A stretch of DNA of 42,716 nucleotides from assembly GCA_027066435.1 (NCBI GenBank), contig JAMONX010000058.1, forward strand, positions 1 through 42,716, given 5' to 3'. Source of the stretch: Campylobacterales bacterium (lineage in GTDB: Bacteria; Campylobacterota; Campylobacteria; Campylobacterales; QNZT01). Below the pieces are notes generated by a model. It had not been told where the DNA came from and did not search any database. It saw only the letters and a program-made list of their open reading frames with translations. Of this stretch, positions 15,904 to 23,583 are shown piece by piece. Each line of letters starts with the position of its first letter. Position 1 is the first letter of the stretch. The translations under genes were made by a program, and so were the position numbers.

Positions 15904-16472
15904 AAATATATCTAATAATATTTTTTATTCTCACACTCTCGCTAAGCGCTAGAGAAAACCCTTTTGAACCAGTTAAACAAGAGTTTAATGAAATTAAAAT
16001 ACCACCAAAAACAAAACCTATCCCAGTTCAAATAAAGATAGAAGAACAAATACCCATAGTTAAAACTATACCTATAATCAAACCTGAGCCAAAGATAGAG
16101 ATACCAATCGCTCCAAAAATCATTAAACCAAAACCTATACAAAAAAAGCATAAGCGATATAAGAGACCTAAAACTCCAAAGTTTATCTATCGTGGAGAGT
16201 TTACAAAGATATCACTTCATAAAAATGCCATAAAGATTGTTACAAAAGATAAGATGCTAAAACATTTCAAACTCAAAAGCCCAAATCGTATAGTGATAGA
16301 TTTTGAAAGATTTGATGTTGTTGAGCCGTTTTCTAAAACTATAGATGCAGTAAGAGTAAAAGGTTTAAGAGTTGGTCACCATGACTACTTTTATCGAGTA
16401 TCTTTTAAACTAAACAAATCTTATAACTATAAAATTTCAAAAAAACCTTACGGATATCTAATCAGTTTTTAG
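15900..16472 (+). CDS. exported AMIN-domain protein
   Basis: A 190-residue protein with a Sec signal (about residues 1-16, cut near LSA), a long Pro/Lys/Ile-rich stalk (about 25-92) and a C-terminal AMIN-like domain (about 95-190; FTKISLHKNAIKIVTKDKML, then NRIVIDFERFD). AMIN domains bind peptidoglycan and localise envelope proteins such as AmiC. There is no amidase domain here. The position after recA-eno-ftsB-like matches the glycoprotein CgpA (Cj1670c) of C. jejuni. The 3' end overlaps the convergent antiporter gene by 11 bases. Confidence 0.85.
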   Translation: MKIYLIIFFILTLSLSARENPFEPVKQEFNEIKIPPKTKPIPVQIKIEEQIPIVKTIPIIKPEPKIEIPIAPKIIKPKPIQKKHKRYKRPKTPKFIYRGEFTKISLHKNAIKIVTKDKMLKHFKLKSPNRIVIDFERFDVVEPFSKTIDAVRVKGLRVGHHDYFYRVSFKLNKSYNYKISKKPYGYLISF

Positions 16473-17628
16473 GATTCTCTTTTAACTCATACTTGTGCAT
16501 CACCTTTATACCAACCATAACGATTATAACTTCAAACAAACTAGCCAATATAAATGCATAGTATTGAAACTGATCAATACTACTGTTGTGATAAGCTAGT
16601 GTTACGATGGCTATCAAAAGAGTAAGTGGCATAGAGTGTGACAAAGCAAAATAGATAATCTCTCTAGTAGTTAAAACTCCACGAAATGATATAGATGCAA
16701 CTAAGCGGATAAAAATCATAGCAAATGTTATAAGTAGAGCTTGAATAACCAAGCCCTCTTCAAATAGCGAATCAAGACTAAAAGTAGATCCAATATATAC
16801 AAAAAAGATAGGAATTAAAAAACCAAATCCAAATGTAGAAAGTTTATGGGGAAGTTCCTCTTTATGTTCAAAAAATGTTGCTATAAAGACACCCGCTATA
16901 AATGCTCCAAAAGCAATTTCTAGTTTTAGCACTAACATCACAGCGATCATGAGAAAAAACAGAGCCATAGAGAGCCTGATATCTTTCTCATCTTTATCTG
17001 AATAGATTGGGATAAGATAAGTTTTTAGTTTTGGATACCACCAAAAAAGCACTCTTAAAAATTCAAATATAAAAGCCATAATAAACATAAAGACTACCAA
17101 AAGCCCAAGAGATTTATAAAGCTCCACACCCATGCCGTGTTCAAGAGCGGCCCCCGTGATAGTAAGAGCTGCTATACTTACAAGCTCTCCTAAAACACCA
17201 ATAGTCATAGAGAGATTAAGCCATTTTGTATCTTTATCAAACTCTTTATAGAGTGTAACAATCAAACCAAGAGAGATAAGAGGCAGCATCACTATAAAAA
17301 TACTACTAAATCCAAGAGCTTTACTAACTATAAAAGATAGAAGATATAGGAATATTATGTAGATGATACCTCGCCTAACTGTATCTTTGTCCTCTTTTTG
17401 TAAAAGCCGTAAATTTACTTCAGTTCCCGCCAAAAACATCAGATAAAAAAATCCAACCTCAGCGATAAGCTCAAAGAGATGGTTATAGCCAATAAACCCG
17501 ATATAACCTGCAATTGAACCCAAAACTATCTCTAAAGGAGTTGTAGGAACACTGAGAATTTTAGAGAGATATGGAGAGATAAAAATAATCACAGAGATTG
17601 TGACTATTATCGATATTTCACTAGCCAT
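16462..17628 (-). CDS. cation:proton antiporter (CPA2/KefB-type membrane domain)
   Basis: A 388-residue integral membrane protein with about 11-12 hydrophobic helices, matching the Na+/H+ exchanger fold of the CPA2 family. Typical segments are SPYLSKILSVPTTPLEIVLG in the first helices, FYLMFLAGTEVNL with the conserved acidic residue and KLEIAFGAFIAGVFIA. It stops after the membrane domain, lacking the TrkA-N domain of KefB/KefC. It would exchange K+ or Na+ for H+. The ATG at 17628 is preferred over an adjacent GTG. It overlaps the bioB 3' end by 8 bases, so it is third in the topA-bioB operon. Confidence 0.85.
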   Translation of the reverse strand: MASEISIIVTISVIIFISPYLSKILSVPTTPLEIVLGSIAGYIGFIGYNHLFELIAEVGFFYLMFLAGTEVNLRLLQKEDKDTVRRGIIYIIFLYLLSFIVSKALGFSSIFIVMLPLISLGLIVTLYKEFDKDTKWLNLSMTIGVLGELVSIAALTITGAALEHGMGVELYKSLGLLVVFMFIMAFIFEFLRVLFWWYPKLKTYLIPIYSDKDEKDIRLSMALFFLMIAVMLVLKLEIAFGAFIAGVFIATFFEHKEELPHKLSTFGFGFLIPIFFVYIGSTFSLDSLFEEGLVIQALLITFAMIFIRLVASISFRGVLTTREIIYFALSHSMPLTLLIAIVTLAYHNSSIDQFQYYAFILASLFEVIIVMVGIKVMHKYELKENPKN

Positions 17629-18460
17629 CACACTTTTCTGCTAATTTGAGTCCAAGTGACTCTATAAGCTTTAAATCTTTTCCTGGTTCATCACCACTTG
17701 TTGTGAGATAATCACCAATTACTATTGTATTTGCTCCTGCTTCAAATATTTCACCAACTCTACTTCCAAACATTTGCTCTCTTCCACCTGCTATCATAAT
17801 TTTTTTACAAGAGGATAACTCTTTTTTAACATATCTTATCATATCCAATGCTTCATCAACACTTAAAGAATTAGATAGTATTGGCAATGCACTATTTGGA
17901 TGGAAAAAATTTATCGCAACTGTATTTGGAGCTAAAGATGCGAGTGAAGAGACAAACTCTTCTCTATCTTTTTGACTCTCCCCCATACCAAATATACCAC
18001 CACTACAAAGTTTGAGTCCAGCCTCTTTTGTATTTAGACAAGTTTGATATCTATCTTGCCACAGATGAGTTGTGCATATCTGTCTATAATAGTTTTCACT
18101 TGTCTCTAAGTTGTGATTGTAACTTTTTATTCCATGCTTTTTAAGCTCCTTTAACTGCTCTATCGAGGCAGTACCATTACAAGCGATAAGATTAAAATCA
18201 GGTTCTACTTTTTTGACCGCAGATGCAATCTTGCATATATACTCCAACTTTGCATCTGTCATACCTTTTCCAGCAGTTACCAAACAAAATCCAACTGCTC
18301 TATTTACTCTTGCAACTTGTGCCTCTTTTACAACTTCATCTACACTTTTATGACGATAAGTCTCTATATCAGCACTAAATCTTGCACTTTGTGTACAAAA
18401 TGAGCAATCTTCACTACAGCTTCCGCTTGAGACATTGCTAATTGCACATAGATATATCAT
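17621..18460 (-). CDS. bioB: biotin synthase
   Basis: A 279-residue radical SAM enzyme. Cys15, Cys19 and Cys22 (CSEDCSFC) bind the [4Fe-4S] cluster; ARFSADIETYRHKSVDEVV, NHNLETSENYY, GGIFGMGESQKDRE and AGGREQMF are BioB landmarks for substrate and auxiliary-cluster binding. It inserts sulfur into dethiobiotin. It is shorter than the roughly 320-345 residues of most BioB proteins, as is usual in this phylum. It lies 3 bases after topA and overlaps the antiporter start; no other biotin gene is nearby. Confidence 0.95.
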   Translation of the reverse strand: MIYLCAISNVSSGSCSEDCSFCTQSARFSADIETYRHKSVDEVVKEAQVARVNRAVGFCLVTAGKGMTDAKLEYICKIASAVKKVEPDFNLIACNGTASIEQLKELKKHGIKSYNHNLETSENYYRQICTTHLWQDRYQTCLNTKEAGLKLCSGGIFGMGESQKDREEFVSSLASLAPNTVAINFFHPNSALPILSNSLSVDEALDMIRYVKKELSSCKKIMIAGGREQMFGSRVGEIFEAGANTIVIGDYLTTSGDEPGKDLKLIESLGLKLAEKCDG

Positions 18461-18463
18461 AAG

Positions 18464-20560
18464 CTATGCATCCACCCTATTTTTACACTTTATACACTCA
18501 AAAATCTCTTTTTTTCTAAGAGTTCTTGAAGCCATTATATATCCACAATCTTTTGCATCACAGATTTTTGTAGTAGGAAGATATGTAGATATAAACTTAC
18601 ATTTTGGATAGTTTGCACATCCATAAAATTTTCCTCTTCTTGATTTTCGCTCTACTATTCCTCCGCCACACTCTGGACATTTTATATCGGGCATAACTTC
18701 AACTACTTTTTTTTCAGTTGGTTTACCATCTCCATCAACATTTTGAGTATATTTACATTTTGGGAAACCGCTACAAGCTATAAACTCACCATAACGACCC
18801 TTTCTTTTTAAAAGCTCTTCACCACATTTTGGACACTTTTCACCAGTTGGAATCGCTATCTTTTGACTTTTGATATTTTTCTTGCCATCTTCTACCTCTT
18901 TGATAAAAGGGTCATAAAACTCCCAAAGAACTTTTTGCCAATCTTTTTTCCCCTCTGCTATCTCATCAAGGTTCTCTTCCATGCCTGAGGTAAAATTGCT
19001 ATCTACTATATTTGCAAAGTGCTTCTCCAAAAGTTCTATCACTTTAAAAGCATTTTCAGTAGGAATAAGTTGCTTTTTCTCAATCTCTATATAAGATCTT
19101 GAAGTTAAAAGTGAAATTGTAGGAGCATAAGTAGATGGACGCCCAATCTCCAAAGATTCTAGTTTTTTTATCAAACTAGCTTCAGAGTAGCGAGATGGAG
19201 GTTCGGTAAAGTGTTGATTTGCATCTAACTTACTAAGCTCAACATCTTGGTGTAATTCAAGTTCAGGCAATAACTTATCTTTGTCGTTACTTCCAAGAAC
19301 TTTATAAAAACCGTCAAATACCAACCTTCGCCCACTAGCTTTGAACTTTGAACTTTTACTCTCAAAGATGATAGATTGTGACTCAAAAAGTGCATCTGTC
19401 ATCTGAGAAGCTATAAATCTATTGTATATAAGAGTATAAAGTTTTAGTTCATCAGGCTTTAAAAAACTCTTTGCTATTTGCGGTGTAAAAGATAAAATAG
19501 TAGGACGAATAGCCTCGTGAGCCTCCTGTGCACCTTTTGATTTTGATTTATAATATTTTGGTTTTTCAGGTAAATATTTATTGCCATATGAATTTAATAT
19601 ATGCTCTCTTGCTCCTTCTATCGCTTCGGCTGCGATGTTTAAACTATCTGTTCTCATATAGGTAATTACACCTGTAACACCATTATCAGTCTTTACCCCT
19701 TCATATAGTGTTTGAGCAACAATCATCGTCTTTCTAGGGCTAAATCCTATAACTGAAGATGCCGTTTGTTGAAGAGTTGAAGTCATAAACGGAGGATTGG
19801 TAGAAGTTTTTCTCTGCTTCTTTTCAATAGCCCCTACTTTAAAACTCTCTTTTTCCACTCTACTTTTTATATCTTTTGCATTTTCCCCTAAAGAGATAGT
19901 CATCTTATCAATCTTCTTGCCATCAAACTCAACGATAATAGACTCTATACTCTTTTCAAACAATGCATCTATAGACCAATACTCAACAGGAATAAAGGCT
20001 TTTATTTCCCGCTCACGATCTACAACAATTTTCAAAGAAGAACTCTGTACACGCCCAGCACTTAAACCCTTTTGAATCTTAGATGCGATTAATGGAGAGA
20101 GACGATATCCCACAATTCTATCTAAAAGCCGCCTAGCTTGTTGTGCATTTACACTATCAAGATCTATCTTTCTTGGATTTTCCAACGAATAATCAATCGC
20201 CTTTTTAGTAATCTCATGAAAGACAATCCGAGGAATCTCCCCAGGGTCTTGACCAATTGCCATAGCGATATGATAACCAATGGCCTCCCCTTCACGATCC
20301 TCATCCGTCGCGATAAAGACACGATCACTTTTTTTTGCAAGATCTTTTATCTCTTTGACGATTTTAGAGTGATCTCTTGATACCCTATACTCTGGTGTAA
20401 ATATCTGATCTTCTATCTTAATTCCAAATGAACTCTTTGGAAGATCTCTGATATGCCCTTTACTTGCTATAACTGTATACTCTTTACCTAAAAAGTTTTC
20501 AATAGTCCTAGCTTTTGTTGGTGACTCGACGATAATTAAGTTTTTCAAATTGTTTTCCAT
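18464..20560 (-). CDS. topA: DNA topoisomerase I
   Basis: A type IA topoisomerase of 698 residues. LIIVESPTKARTIENFLG and ATDEDREGEAI form the TOPRIM part that binds Mg; VTGVITYMRTDS contains the active-site tyrosine that attacks the DNA strand; three C-terminal Cys4 zinc ribbons follow (CPKCGEELLKRKGRYGEF, CPECGGGIVERKSRRGKF and a more divergent third, CDAKDCG...CIKC). It relaxes negative supercoils. The ATG at 20560 is chosen because the longer reading from 20584 starts inside the -10 box of the promoter. No clear ribosome-binding site precedes it. It heads the topA-bioB-antiporter operon. Confidence 0.96.
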   Translation of the reverse strand: MENNLKNLIIVESPTKARTIENFLGKEYTVIASKGHIRDLPKSSFGIKIEDQIFTPEYRVSRDHSKIVKEIKDLAKKSDRVFIATDEDREGEAIGYHIAMAIGQDPGEIPRIVFHEITKKAIDYSLENPRKIDLDSVNAQQARRLLDRIVGYRLSPLIASKIQKGLSAGRVQSSSLKIVVDREREIKAFIPVEYWSIDALFEKSIESIIVEFDGKKIDKMTISLGENAKDIKSRVEKESFKVGAIEKKQRKTSTNPPFMTSTLQQTASSVIGFSPRKTMIVAQTLYEGVKTDNGVTGVITYMRTDSLNIAAEAIEGAREHILNSYGNKYLPEKPKYYKSKSKGAQEAHEAIRPTILSFTPQIAKSFLKPDELKLYTLIYNRFIASQMTDALFESQSIIFESKSSKFKASGRRLVFDGFYKVLGSNDKDKLLPELELHQDVELSKLDANQHFTEPPSRYSEASLIKKLESLEIGRPSTYAPTISLLTSRSYIEIEKKQLIPTENAFKVIELLEKHFANIVDSNFTSGMEENLDEIAEGKKDWQKVLWEFYDPFIKEVEDGKKNIKSQKIAIPTGEKCPKCGEELLKRKGRYGEFIACSGFPKCKYTQNVDGDGKPTEKKVVEVMPDIKCPECGGGIVERKSRRGKFYGCANYPKCKFISTYLPTTKICDAKDCGYIMASRTLRKKEIFECIKCKNRVDA

Positions 20561-20582
20561 GATTGTAATGTTTTGAGGAAGC

Positions 20583-20588
20583 ATTATA
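20583..20588 (-). promoter_or_regulatory. -10 box of the topA operon
   Basis: A perfect TATAAT on the minus strand (20588-20583). Transcription should begin near 20576, only about 16 bases before the topA ATG at 20560, which excludes the upstream in-frame ATG at 20584 as a start. Confidence 0.6.
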
Positions 20589-20711
20589 CCAAATTTGCTT
20601 TAGAATAAAAAAATATAATTATTTTCATTTTTAACTAAAAACAAATATATTTCATAAAAATTATAATAACTTTAAATAATCTAAAAAAGGTAAATTTTTT
20701 TACAAAAAGGG

Positions 20712-20738
20712 TTAAGTTTCTTTACTTTGGTACGATTT
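20712..20738 (+). promoter_or_regulatory. sigma-28 (FliA) promoter of the flagellin gene
   Basis: TTAAGTTT (20712-20719), exactly 11 bases, then TACGATTT (20731-20738). This fits the flagellar sigma-28 pattern TAAAGTTT-N11-GCCGATAA with the CGAT core kept. A leader of about 48 bases follows, with AAAGGA at 20781-20786 before the ATG. The rest of 20589-20711 is A/T-rich with no gene. Confidence 0.72.
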
Positions 20739-20792
20739 AGTTTGTAAGAAGCAAGGATGCTCTCTTAAAAAAACAAAACAAAAGGATTTACA

Positions 20793-22199
20793 ATGGGTTT
20801 TCAAATCAATACTAATGTGTCAGCGATGAATGCACACATGAACTCGGTTAACAACAATAGAGGTTTAGACAAGTCACTTCAAGCTTTAAGCTCAGGACTT
20901 AGAATTAATAGTGCAGCAGATGATGCATCTGGACTTGCAATCGCAAATCAACTTAACTCTCAAGCAGAGGGTCTAGGTCAAGCTATCAGAAATGCAAATG
21001 ATGGCATCAATGTAACTCAAACTGCTGATGGTGCTTTAGAAGAGTATACAAATATCATTAATACTGTAAGAGTTAAAGCTATCCAAGCAGCTTCTGATGG
21101 TCAAAACTCAAACTCTAGAGCAGCTATCCAAAAAGATATAGATAAGCTTTTAGAAGAGGCTCAAAATATTGCTGACACTACAAGCTTTAATGGTCAAAAA
21201 CTTCTTGATGGTAACTTTACAGATAAAAACTTTCAAATAGGTGCATATGCAAATGAGACAGTAGGTATCTCTATTACTAGTGCAAAAATTGAAAGTATTG
21301 GTGGATTTGCAGAAGGAACTGGTGCAAATGCAGTAGATGATGTTGATTTAGCTACTGGAGATTTAACGATTAATGGAACAGCTATCGTGGCATCCGCAGA
21401 TGGTACTGGTGATGGGCGTACAGCTGGTTCGGCTTGGGCAAAAGTACAATCTATCAATGCTAGTACATCTGAAACTGGTGTAACTGCTACAGCTAAAACT
21501 GAACAAACTGCTAGTGCAGCAGCAACTGCTGGTACTATTAATGCCGGAGATTTAACGATTAATGGTGTAGACATTGGTACTGTTGTTGTACAAAGCAATG
21601 ATGCTGATAATTCACTTATGAATGCAATCAATGCGGTATCCAACCAAACAAATGTAACAGCTTCTATAGATGCTGGTAAAGTCGTATTAACTGCTACTGA
21701 TGGTAGTGATGTTATATTGGGTGGTGCAACTGACAGGGATGGTATTACACACTTAGGTGATAATAGTGGTGGAATAACAACTAAAGGTAGTATTACACTA
21801 TCAAGTACTGATGGTACTATCAGTTTAGGTGGAGCTAATGCCGCTGCTCGTATAGGGCATACAGCACTAGCAATTGGAGAGACTGAAAGCTTAAAGACAG
21901 TTGATGTTCGTACTTATGAAGGTGCTCAAAAAGCTATAAAAATCACAGATGCGGCACTTAAAGATATCGATGAGATGAGATCAAATATAGGTTCTGTTCA
22001 AAATCAGTTAGAATCAACTGTTAGAAATATCTCTGTAACACAAGTAAATGTTACAGCAGCTGAATCTACAATTAGAGATGTTGATTTTGCTCAAGAGAGT
22101 GCTACCTTACAAAAACATAACATACTAGCTCAATCAGGTGTTTATGCGATGAGTCAAGCAAACTCTGCACAACAGAATGTAATGAGATTATTACAATAG
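20793..22199 (+). CDS. flagellin
   Basis: A 468-residue filament subunit. The N-terminal D0/D1 part (INTNVSAMNAHMNSVNNNRG, LSSGLRINSAADDASGLAIA) and C-terminal D1/D0 part (RDVDFAQESATLQKHNIL to AQQNVMRLLQ) are conserved and form the coiled filament core. The middle (about 175-370) is variable and holds two Flagellin_IN-like units beginning GDLTING. The segment INTVRVKAIQAASDGQNS, where TLR5 binds in enterobacterial flagellins, has the divergent epsilon-type sequence. Expression is from a sigma-28 promoter, and a strong hairpin follows the stop. The gene could be flaA or flaB; no second copy is in the window. Confidence 0.96.
   Translation: MGFQINTNVSAMNAHMNSVNNNRGLDKSLQALSSGLRINSAADDASGLAIANQLNSQAEGLGQAIRNANDGINVTQTADGALEEYTNIINTVRVKAIQAASDGQNSNSRAAIQKDIDKLLEEAQNIADTTSFNGQKLLDGNFTDKNFQIGAYANETVGISITSAKIESIGGFAEGTGANAVDDVDLATGDLTINGTAIVASADGTGDGRTAGSAWAKVQSINASTSETGVTATAKTEQTASAAATAGTINAGDLTINGVDIGTVVVQSNDADNSLMNAINAVSNQTNVTASIDAGKVVLTATDGSDVILGGATDRDGITHLGDNSGGITTKGSITLSSTDGTISLGGANAAARIGHTALAIGETESLKTVDVRTYEGAQKAIKITDAALKDIDEMRSNIGSVQNQLESTVRNISVTQVNVTAAESTIRDVDFAQESATLQKHNILAQSGVYAMSQANSAQQNVMRLLQ
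21357..21565 (+). repeat. 20-bp perfect direct repeat inside the flagellin gene
   Basis: The same 20 bases (GGAGATTTAACGATTAATGG) occur at 21357-21376 and 21546-21565, each encoding GDLTING. They are 189 bases (63 codons) apart, so recombination between them would remove one repeat unit in frame. They mark the starts of two Flagellin_IN-like units in the surface-exposed domain. Confidence 0.8.
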
Positions 22200-22216
22200 T
22201 AACTTCTTTTTACCTC

Positions 22217-22244
22217 TTTTCAAAAGCCTTTGGGCTTTTGAAAA
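22217..22244. terminator. terminator hairpin after flagellin
   Basis: TTTTCAAAAGCC (22217-22228) and GGCTTTTGAAAA (22233-22244) form a perfect 12-bp stem with a 4-base loop, 18 bases past the flagellin stop. The symmetric A/T ends let it serve the convergent PIN gene, whose stop is at 22249, as well. Confidence 0.8.
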
Positions 22245-22248
22245 ACAT

Positions 22249-22680
22249 TTAAACTCCAACTTTTTTACAAAACTCCTCACTACTTATAACCTCTATATCA
22301 GAAGCATAAAAGTTTTCATCATTTGAGATGATGAGATCGCAGTTTTGTTTTTTGGCTAGGATATATTGGATAGTATCTTCTAAATCTTTGTAGTTTTTAT
22401 TTTCTTTCATAAGTGTACAGGTTTGGGCTATTTCTTTGTTTGAGAATTCAATGACTTTTAGGGTTTTATTAAAAATTTCTATATTGCTTAATATCACATC
22501 CTTATCAATTTTTCTTCCAACATAATAAAGAGTCGTGATAATATCACAACTAGTAAAAAGTTCCATATCATCACAATTCAATATATACAAATAACTATCA
22601 ACACTATATAAAGAAAAAGGTCTATTTGTGCTAAGGGTATCCAAAAGAATATTTGCATCTAAAAATATCTTCTTATACAT
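22249..22680 (-). CDS. PIN-domain toxin (VapC-like)
   Basis: A 143-residue PIN ribonuclease-type protein. IFLDANILLDTL carries the first acidic residue, and later DLEDTIQYILAKKQNCDLII plus NDENF give the remaining acidic site with the typical IxTND-like ending. PIN toxins cut RNA with Mg ions. The start overlaps the upstream antitoxin gene by 8 bases, so the two are coupled. The subgroup resembles solitary PIN proteins with RHH antitoxins rather than classical VapBC. The active site appears intact. Confidence 0.83.
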   Translation of the reverse strand: MYKKIFLDANILLDTLSTNRPFSLYSVDSYLYILNCDDMELFTSCDIITTLYYVGRKIDKDVILSNIEIFNKTLKVIEFSNKEIAQTCTLMKENKNYKDLEDTIQYILAKKQNCDLIISNDENFYASDIEVISSEEFCKKVGV

Positions 22681-22906
22681 CCATTGAAGCTTTTATAGAC
22701 TGTATACTTTTCCCAACAAAGGCATCTGGCATACTACCTACAATACTTCTAAAAGCTCTTAGTTTTTCCTCTTTTGATATAATTTGATACTCCTCTTCTA
22801 TCAAATCTTTCACAACTTGTGTTTGAGTTTTACCATCTCTCTTCGCTAGCTCTTCAAGATGTTCTGCTGTCTCTTTATCAAAAATAAAATTCTTTCTTAC
22901 TCTCAT
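22673..22906 (-). CDS. ribbon-helix-helix antitoxin
   Basis: A 77-residue protein with an N-terminal ribbon-helix-helix DNA-binding part (RVRKNFIFDKETAEHLEELA, then KRDGKTQTQVVKDLIEEEY) and a C-terminal tail (FRSIVGSMPDAFVGKSIQSI) that should bind the PIN toxin. The ATG at 22906 is chosen for the AAAGGAG site just upstream; the frame is open 33 bases more. It precedes and overlaps the toxin gene. Direct repeats of TATACATA upstream are candidates for its own binding site. Confidence 0.83.
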   Translation of the reverse strand: MRVRKNFIFDKETAEHLEELAKRDGKTQTQVVKDLIEEEYQIISKEEKLRAFRSIVGSMPDAFVGKSIQSIKASMDV

Positions 22907-22932
22907 GATAAACTCCTTTATACAGATTTTAC

Positions 22933-22954
22933 TATACATATACTTTTATACATA
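22933..22954. promoter_or_regulatory. tandem TATACATA repeats between divergent genes
   Basis: TATACATA occurs at 22933-22940 and 22947-22954, 14 bases apart, in the 66-base gap between the antitoxin (minus) and methyltransferase (plus) starts. ACTATA at 22931-22936 gives a minus-strand TATAGT and TATACT at 22939-22944 a plus-strand -10, so the repeats cover both candidate promoters. RHH proteins often bind such short repeats. Confidence 0.35.
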
Positions 22955-22972
22955 TTAAGCTATACTCACCAA

Positions 22973-23545
22973 ATGCCACGAATAGATAACGATAAATTTT
23001 ACAAATCTGCCCTCAAAAAACACGGAGCTACAGCCAAAGGATTAAACTGGCACGATGATTACTCTCAACTAAAACGATTTGAAATAATTATAGAACTTCT
23101 TAAAGATGAACTCTCAGATTGTACTTTGATTGATGCAGGTTGTGGATTTGGGGATTTTTATGAATTTATTAAAAATCAAGATGCAAACTATATAGGATAC
23201 GATATAGTAGAAGAAAATTGTAATATTGCAAAGAAAAGAACAAAACAAAGAATTTATCTCAAAGATATTTTAAAAGACCCACTTGAAATGGCAGATTTTT
23301 ATATCGCTAGTGGTTCTATGAATATACTTAGCCGTTTTGAAACTTTTTTGTTTATAGAGAGATGTTTTGAACACTCTAAAAAGGGATTTATTTTTAATCT
23401 TCCTTATGGAAAAGATGAAAGTTATAACTTTAACTATTTTCTACCACAAGAGATAAAACATTTTGTTAAAAAGTTTGAGTGTAAGGTGGCTTTAGAAACT
23501 GGTTATCTACCAAACGACTTTACCGTCTTTTTAAAACGAATTTAG
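22973..23545 (+). CDS. class I SAM-dependent methyltransferase
   Basis: A 190-residue Rossmann-fold methyltransferase. LIDAGCGFGDFYEF is SAM-binding motif I, YIGYDIVEENCNIAKKR provides the acidic residue that contacts the ribose, and MADFYIASGSMNIL is the region of motif IV. The C-terminal part (FIFNLPYGKDESYNFNYFLP) should shape the substrate pocket; the substrate cannot be read from the sequence. The ATG at 22973 is chosen because anything longer would run into the divergent antitoxin gene; its ribosome-binding site is weak. Confidence 0.75.
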   Translation: MPRIDNDKFYKSALKKHGATAKGLNWHDDYSQLKRFEIIIELLKDELSDCTLIDAGCGFGDFYEFIKNQDANYIGYDIVEENCNIAKKRTKQRIYLKDILKDPLEMADFYIASGSMNILSRFETFLFIERCFEHSKKGFIFNLPYGKDESYNFNYFLPQEIKHFVKKFECKVALETGYLPNDFTVFLKRI

Positions 23546-23583
23546 ATAAAATCCCTTCAATTTAACACTCAGGGAATGAACTT

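Noticed and set aside
20727-20745. possible sigma-54 promoter before flagellin (TTGGTACG)
   Set aside because: The -24 part looks plausible but the -12 GC is absent at the correct distance; the sigma-28 element fits better.
21233-21643. 136-codon minus-strand frame over flagellin
   Set aside because: Arises from the repetitive Ala/Thr/Gly codons of the variable domain; no initiation signal.
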